A stretch of 64,000 bases of DNA from Monilinia fructicola. Lineage: Eukaryota > Ascomycota > Leotiomycetes > Helotiales > Sclerotiniaceae. Where the stretch lies: NCBI GenBank assembly GCA_008692225.1, contig VICG01000009.1:1945001-2009000 (forward strand). The letters are read 5' to 3'. A model generated the notes under the pieces. It was not told the origin of the DNA. It saw only the letters and a program-made list of their open reading frames with translations, and did no database searches. Positions 57,400-64,000 of this stretch are shown here, piece by piece; positions within the stretch are counted from its first letter, which is position 1, and each line of letters starts with the position of its first letter. A program made the translations under genes and the position numbers.

Positions 57400-59574
57400 A
57401 TGAGTGCGGCACAAATTTTCATCGACCAAGATCGAATCAAACAACATCGAGAGGCGCGTGAATGCCTCCAACCATGGAACCAAAATGAAAAGGATCTATG
57501 TTTTATTGCAAGAGGACAAAAATCCTCTGTTACAATTCTGTCGGGCGATAGTGGAACTGGTAAATCAACATACATTCCAGCTATTGTAGCAACCAAATGC
57601 TGCAAAACCTTGCTCTCTCACCCAAATCCCCTGGCAATCAGAACCACATACAAATGGATGGAGTCAAATAGACAGGGAGATATGTTTGCCAATGGTTCAA
57701 TGGCAGGAAAGGTAGAATTGGTTACCGAGTACAACCCTTCGAAGTTTGGAATTGACAACATGTTAAACCCTAAAGATTTAACTCTCGTCTCACATTCCAT
57801 TCTATCTGGTCTTATTACAAACGATCAGAGAGATGGCCTGGACACCCTCGGTTCCTACAAAGCTGTCTTCATAGATGAGGTACACGTCAAAACTGTGGAG
57901 CTTGAGAATCTACTCCTTAGAATAAAAGGAATCATGGAGAAGAGAGATTTGGACAATAATCCAATTCACTTTTTCCTCAGCTCATAATATCATGATACTA
58001 CAGCCTTCAAGGATTACTTCGATGTCAATAAGCATCACGATATCGTGTTAAAGTCGGAAACCAATGGCACATCAAAGATTCCTTTACAATTTGCTGAAGC
58101 TTATCTGCCAAAGGAGAGAAAGACAGAACTCGAATCCATCATTGATAAGATAATCGGAGAAAAAACTGAAGCAGAAGAGGTTGCAGGAATTCTTATCTTT
58201 TTACCCTCGAGTGAGATTGACGAAGTTTGCAATCATTTCCGATATAAAATCTCTCTTGGAACGTCTTTTGTCAGCGTTACAAAATTGACAATTGATACAG
58301 TGCGCGAACTGCAAGATACTATATTACAAATGAACAACAAGATCGTTTTCACAACAAAGGAGACGATGATTGGAGTTACAATTCGCAATATTGACAGTAT
58401 CATCATATCAGGTGAATATGAAGGATATTTATTTGATCCTTTGGTAGGACAATCTGTTTATCAGAGGCTTCGAATGGCTTGGTCTGACGTTGAACAACAA
58501 GTCTCCATCATAGGCAACCTCGCCATCAAGGGATCATGCTACTTACTTTTTACTGAATCTCAGAAAGAGACGATGGAAAGATATTCACTTTCTGCTCTCG
58601 CATATGGTGATTGTTTGGAGTATATACTCATCATAGTGGGTTTATTTCCAACTTTACTTCCGGTACCAAGCCAAATGCGCCTGCTCACTTACCCTCAACA
58701 ATGCCTAATTCCATTCCAAACTCGCAGATTGAGAGTGATGGGACTCATAGAAATGCAGGGTTTGGAAACCGAATCGGGAGAGTTGACAGGTTACTGTTTG
58801 ACTGAAGCCGGCCAACGAGCCGTAAAGGCACCAATGTTGAATGGCTTAGCTCGATGTCTCTTTGGCATGCTTGAATACAATGCCGATAGCGAAGAATACG
58901 TTTGGTATATCACCATGGCATGTATTTTGGCGTATCCAGATCGTCCATATGTTTATAGGACACCCGGAACCCCTTATTCAAAGGAGCCTGTATTAAAATG
59001 GGGCCCTTTTGTTCCATCGTCAGGAGATATCGCATTTGAACAAACATATTTCAATTATATTTGGGATAGAGAAAAGGAAAAATTAAGTGGAATACTCGAA
59101 AAAGATTCAAATAATTATTTTTCCGCAAATGTTGGCCGGGGAATCGCTTTGGTCAACCTCAGATTCGACCTGAGAGCTCACTTCAAACGTTCACAAGAAA
59201 TATACGCATCCTCCACAGAATCAAAATTGAAGAAACAATTTTCAAACGAAGAGGTGCATAACAATTTCATGAAAGTATTTCAATGGAACATTTGCGAACT
59301 CTCAAAAGACGCAAGTGGGAATCTCATATTCAAGCATTTACCTAGTCAGATTGAAATGGTTGGCAATCAAGATCAATTGATCATTGATTACAATGAAGAA
59401 TTGAGAAAATTTCCAACCAACAAATGGGTTATATTCTGCAGTATATCAAAAAATAAACCCAAGTACCAAATAAGTCGGCTTTACAATGCATGCGAATTGC
59501 CTTCCCATATTTTATCACTAAAGATGAATTATGCGGAGTTTGAAAGATTTGTCGGATGGGGAATTCCACTCTAG
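57400..59574 (+). pseudogene. Diverged DEAH/RHA-like helicase with one in-frame stop
   Basis: A superfamily-2 helicase-like protein. The ATG at 57400 opens a frame with a P-loop GDSGTGKST at residues 49-57 and a DEVH box at 159-162. TAA at 57985-57987 then stops it right after FFLSS, where motif III is expected. The same frame continues open for 529 more codons to 59574 and clearly belongs to the same protein: a RecA2-like part, an aberrant motif VI (YQRLRMAW in place of QRxGRxGR), GSCYLLFTES, and an HA2-like winged-helix region (YCLTEAGQRAVKAPMLNGLA). Total 724 codons besides the stop. TAA may come from CAA by one C-to-T change, which fits RIP in this AT-flanked setting. With the degenerate motif VI the ATPase is doubtful. 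The exact subfamily is unknown. Confidence 0.72.
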
Positions 59575-60408
59575 GATTGACTAGGATGGAAGGGGATAAA
59601 GGGGGGGAGAGAGCGAGGGAAGGATGATTTCATGATGCTTGTCATTGAGAGTTGACAATGAATAAGGGTTGATGTTGGGGATTGGGGATTGGGGATTATT
59701 TTGAGGATCAACTACTGGCGCTAGCCATTGGTGGTTGATGCTGGGGAGTAAGGGTGTTGATGTTTGAGGTTGGTGGATAATTTTGAGGATCAATGACTGG
59801 TGCTGGCTATTGATGGTTGATGTTCGGGAGTAAGGGTTGATATTTGAAGATGGGATGTTAGGGAGCAATGGTTAACATTAAAGACTAATATGAGGGGGCA
59901 GGGTGGAGAGTGGAGATTCTGAGACGATTGAAGGAAGTGCGGGAAATGTGGGAGGGAGGGAAGCAAATTCTGAGACGATTGAGGAAAGTTGGGGGAAATG
60001 AACAATTCAAAGGCCACATATTCCTTAGCTTTTCCTACTCAAATGTGACGTGAATCACTTGATACATTTTACCCATCCAACATATGCATGAATGATACCA
60101 CTAAGATGTCAACAATGAACACCTACATCTATTAGAAGTTGATCAAGTAAAAGTTCTTCAGCTGAAGAGGTAGAAGTTCTAGGTTCAAGCGACAGCGAGT
60201 AATAAATTGTAGAAATTGAACGGAGTTTCTTTCTTCCGTTCCATACGGTACCAATACCTAGTACCTACTAGGTAAATAAATAAGTGTTGGATACCTAGAG
60301 AAAGCGTGCTGCAGTAAACCACAAGGCTGGCAAGGCTACCAAGTCCAAACTTTTAACCTGCTAAATATTTTCTCTGCACTCTATACCCAACGTATACCTT
60401 TCAATCTC
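59575..60408. other. Spacer with short tandem duplications
   Basis: The helicase 3' flank contains two units of about 81 bp. Another element, ATTCTGAGACGATTGA, is repeated near 59915 and 59968. A CCTAGTACCTACTAGGT cluster is near 60256. No gene is seen. Confidence 0.5.
59690..59850. repeat. About 81-bp tandem duplication
   Basis: Two units beginning GGATTATTTTGAGGATCAAC and GGATAATTTTGAGGATCAAT share ACTGG-GCT-GCTA, GTTGATG and GGGAGTAAGGGT landmarks. GGGGATTGG repeats precede them. Confidence 0.75.
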
Positions 60409-61106
60409 ATGCGACAGAAATGCGGGTCTGCAGAAAACAATCCACAGACAAGGCAGGCAGAAAAGGGCATCTGCAGATGCACAAAGCCCAGGTATTTCTC
60501 CCTTTCCCTCTTGCAATCATTCTACTGATGCTAAATCCAGCAACGAAATTCCTGGTGCTCCTCAACGCCCCATGAGAGGGGTGCACTCGCGCAATATCTC
60601 TAACTCATTCGAAATCGATAGGGTCGACACCGGCGAGGGCTGAGACAACAACGTGGAATGGGGAGATAAGTTTGAATCTGAAGATGGGATGGTCCTGAAT
60701 TTACAGAGAATCTCCTTCATCGAGTCAATTGCCATCTCCTCTTCGTCCTGCTGCACAGCAACAGAGTTCAGACACCTGCGCGACTTCTCAAACTCCCCAA
60801 CGAGCTTCTTTGCATCCCGAATTTGAGTGTGATTTTCGTCTCAAGGAAAGATACTTGCGTCTTGGATTTGAATACGGGGGGAAATTGAGCTCTGCAGAAG
60901 GGCAGGAGAAACATCTACTGATAAATATTATCCCAAGACTTCCTGGTGGTAGAATCAATCAAAGCACATCCTACTTCCCTCCCCCTCGGTTTGATCTGCC
61001 GGGAAATATGGTTTGCAGAAATTGTAGAGGCTGGGAAAGGAATTGGATGGGCATTTTATGGATAAGTTGGTGGATGCTGAGCACATTTCTTGGGGGTCTG
61101 CTGTAA
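60409..61106 (+). pseudogene. Broken hypothetical coding sequence
   Basis: Coding-like sequence is spread over three frames and is not recognised. One segment near 60488-60635 reads MRGVHSRNISNSFEIDRVDT and ends at TGA, beyond which the same frame stays open to about 60825. The last segment, in another frame to 61106, includes PEFECDFRLKERYLRLGFEY and RINQSTSYFPPPRFDLPGN. The internal TGA could derive from CGA by C-to-T change. It may be a decayed lineage-specific gene. It could also be chance open frames. Confidence 0.3.
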
Positions 61107-64000
61107 TAGCTAGAACATTGTGCAACATAAATTCCTAGGGCTTTGTTTGCAATGGGAGGGGGGAATACAGAGAATGGGATAGGTGCTGAAGGATACGAAT
61201 CATGAATTGGCAGGAATCATCGAGAATTCCAGGAATAAGGCATGCAGCATAACAAAAGGGGATCAATGTGGTAAATAACGGAATATCAGAGAGCACAAAT
61301 AATGAAAAGATTCTATTGCAGTCATGAATCACCAAAAATATTGAAGCATGTAAACTGTGTTATATTTTAGGGTTAATGATTGCCCTAGATGTCATTTCCC
61401 ATTACACCAGTTCCATCCACTTGGATATGATATACTTGAAAGTATCCAGTTCTGATTATGCTTATTACTGGTAGATAGGGATGACAATCAAGGCATATTA
61501 AGAGGGTTGATATTACATCAAATTTATTCAAAGTTTTTGCTCTGGTTTGACATAAAGCTGGGATGTAAGCTAAACTACAGAATCCTATGCCCACCAGACC
61601 CTACCTGTTCAATGTCTAATCCCAGATTTAGCAATCATTTGGTATTCAATATTTAAGTGTCTAAAAGGTCCTTGTACTGCCATTTTGGACATTGTGGTCA
61701 TTAACAGTATTATGGTCTTGGGCTATTCAGTTCGTCATCACCCCTATAAATTCTCCTAGCCTTTTTATCTGACCTGAAAAGATCTTTACACTTTTGATGA
61801 ATGATTGAGCAGAATAGAGGTATATATATCTTCGTTGGAGGTGTGTTGGGTGTTGAATGAATAAAAGATTAGACCATCTGGTAAATCAATCTCATCAGTC
61901 CAGTCATCAAATAATTCTTGATCCTCATGGCCTTGCACATAAATCAAAACGAAAACATTCACACGCCAATTAATACTTATTAGATGATTGCAAAAATAAA
62001 AATGTAATCAGGTGGATGGGAACAGGAGAAGTCTACTCCTATAGGTGAATTCCCCCGCCTTCAATTTGAGAACGAGATCCCTAGCTCGCGGCAACAAATT
62101 TAGAATTGAATGAGTAGAAAGCTGACTTGCAAATGAGAAGAATTTAATGGATGAAGATGCCAATATTGATGAACAGATGAGATAGTTCAGAGTTAGGAGA
62201 GATTCAAGACGTTAGCTCTGTAGATAGGAAAGAGGGCAACCAGGAACAAGAGCTCGGTAGTGAAAACTAACAATTTTCTCTCTGCGCATCACTAATATGC
62301 AAAAATCCTAGCTGGTTCAAGATTGAAACTGTATAGAAAACTTGACAATTGAAAGCAATATATTGTCATCACCCCCATCAATAAAGTGCTGCCTTTTATC
62401 ACTATATTCTCTCCTTGCTTCTGCCATTGACCTTTCGGCTACACTCAATGATATTCTCAAAATGAACACCTATTCATCAGGAAGCTACGGAGCACAACCT
62501 CACATATATCCCGCATATCCCCTCAGTTCTAGATCACTTGACAAGATACCTTGAGGTCTCCTAAACGCAAAATAGTCCCACCCATGCAAAACCCCGGAAC
62601 ATATATGTCTCAGTGAGTCAGTTCCCTCATTCAACTGCGGAGTATATCCTCAAAATTGACTTCCATTGTTGTCTGGCGATCATGGTTCGTGAATCATACG
62701 ATTGGTGGAGACATCTGAAGAGAAAAAAAACAGGTTCTAGATCATTACGACCCCAGCTCCACCTGGAGTACAGAGTACACCGCATGGCAAAAATCTTGAA
62801 CCTCTTGGCGCCCACGTCTATCAGAGGTACATGGAAGTAAATATAAAAATCTTCTAGACTTCTAACATTCTATTGTAAATGAAGCAGCTATAGTTGATCC
62901 GGGTCGTTAAAGGAAAACGGCAAAAGACAGATAGATGTTTATCCTTAATCTTATATTGCTCACCACGGCCCGCTCATTGTAGATTTTCTCTCTTCTCGGA
63001 ACGAATGATGTGGAGAGTTAATCAAAAATGTATATTTCTGGAATTGTTTCAACGACCCCAGGATTACAGGGTACTTTTTTTTTTTTTAGATTTCCGTTAC
63101 TCTGACGATTGATCTTCTTTTCTTGTTTTTACTGTATGGTGATCAAAACTATGAAAAGGGAGAAAAACCGGAATGTGTTTGTTTTTTTATCTCACACATG
63201 GTTCCCGAGGTATCTCCATAATTTTTAGGAAGGATAAAGGTCTAGACCGAGTCACCTGACTTCTAAATTCAGCCATAGGCATGGGTATCCATCGCCATGC
63301 ATGAGAATTATGATTTAAGGGTTCTCTCACAGTTGAAGGATTCGGATATAAAACATTTGTGTATGGTGAATTGAAGGTGTTAAAATTGGAAACGGGTCTC
63401 ATTGCATTGGCTGGAGCTTTCAACGGTGCAGAGAACATGAAGTGTATAAAACAGGAGAAAATGAGGCAAGTAGTGCTTGACGTTGTTTGAATGATGGATA
63501 GCGAACATGTTCCCCAAGGTCCTGAAGTCGAGGTTGAGAAGAAAGAACTATGAACTGGTCTAGACCTTTAAATGTTTGAAATCTTTGCAGGGTCTGAAGA
63601 AAGATCAATTAAAGCTCAGCCAAAAGCCCCTTTGCTCCTGGATCTTGTGATATAATGCCACTATTCCCAATCAATGAGGAATGAAAAAAAAATCAAAATT
63701 TTTAGTATTCGATCAGATATAATCAAAGACGTGATCATCCAGATCCAAGGACATGGTAAGAAATACCAAAATAGTGCTTAGTGAAGCTATTGATGCCGAA
63801 TTCCGATTCAAAGACTTATATCGGAGGTTAACGGTAAACTCATAGCAAAATTTGAGAACGAGAGATTGGTTGAATAAGGATGAACTGAGAAGAGATGCAA
63901 GATTCCAACCCAACTACTGGGTTCTATGTAAACAAGTAGAATAGGAGCCTTTAGCTTGACGAGAAATTAAGAGGAAATAGAACTAAAGTATGCCATGATT
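61107..64000. other. Gene-poor right end
   Basis: No confident gene. A short ATG-led plus-strand frame at 62463-62552 (MNTYSSGSYGAQPHIYPAYP) and an 83-residue minus-strand frame at 63187-63438 (MFSAPLKAPANAMRPVSNFN) could be exons of unrecognised genes. Neither has a clear partner exon. T/A homopolymers are frequent. No RNA genes are visible. Confidence 0.4.

Noticed and set aside
57400..59574. Possible viral (positive-strand RNA virus type) origin of the helicase
   Set aside because: The P-loop and DEVH box alone do not discriminate. The HA2-like region after the helicase core fits cellular DEAH proteins better. A profile search would be needed.
1..64000. CRISPR arrays, operons, bacterial promoters
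   Set aside because: The introns, leader structure and gene families are fungal nuclear. The tandem repeats have no spacer-repeat organisation.

Overview
This window is nuclear DNA from a filamentous ascomycete. The genes carry short introns (about 48-100 bp) with GTAAGT/GTATGT-type donors and CTAAC/CTAAT branch sites. Single-copy fungal genes such as Hsp90, TAF5, Med11, the retromer sorting nexin Vps5 and mitochondrial bL31 are dispersed in moderately AT-rich, microsatellite-rich DNA, with blocks of nearly pure A+T that look like RIP-type islands. Protein style and composition suggest Leotiomycetes, probably Sclerotiniaceae (Botrytis/Sclerotinia relatives). That placement is inference, and all gene models were assembled by hand.

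Layout. 1-12 kb: a small coiled-coil hypothetical, a 2.5 kb repeat-rich stretch with an interstitial telomere-like tract, a five-exon secreted GH55 beta-1,3-glucanase, and a long gene-poor region that becomes the hsp90 promoter. 12-28 kb: the conserved core, with hsp90, a secreted Gly/Ser/Val-rich protein, TAF5 and MED11 transcribed divergently, VPS5, and bL31m divergent from a mitochondrial-type flavin reductase. 28-45 kb: smaller and less conserved genes, including a candidate gene with a micro-exon, a cryptic 128-bp tandem array, a GC-rich frame-broken SMP-30-like propeller gene, a calcineurin-like phosphoesterase whose intron is filled with 8-bp minisatellites, and a CaaX-ended Pro/Ser-rich protein resembling hyphal cell-end markers. 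45-64 kb: decayed accessory DNA. Two lineage-type genes with serially broken frames flank a 942-bp terminal-inverted-repeat element. Then comes a 4.9 kb AT block with higher-order repeats, and a diverged DEAH-like helicase interrupted by one in-frame stop.

What stands out. Several genes keep long, clearly coding segments but need single-nucleotide frame changes, mostly an apparent extra base in a short A/T run. One is MED11, expected to be essential. This could be residual assembly error, real decay, or recoding, and raw reads or RNA would decide. TAF5 shows two competing N-termini. One requires a 1,087-bp first intron whose retained sequence encodes an in-frame 42-bp minisatellite.

Functional links are few, because fungal neighbours are mostly independent transcription units. 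The informative contexts are the two divergent promoters (TAF5/MED11 and bL31m/flavin reductase) and the TIR element lying about 36 bp upstream of a start codon.
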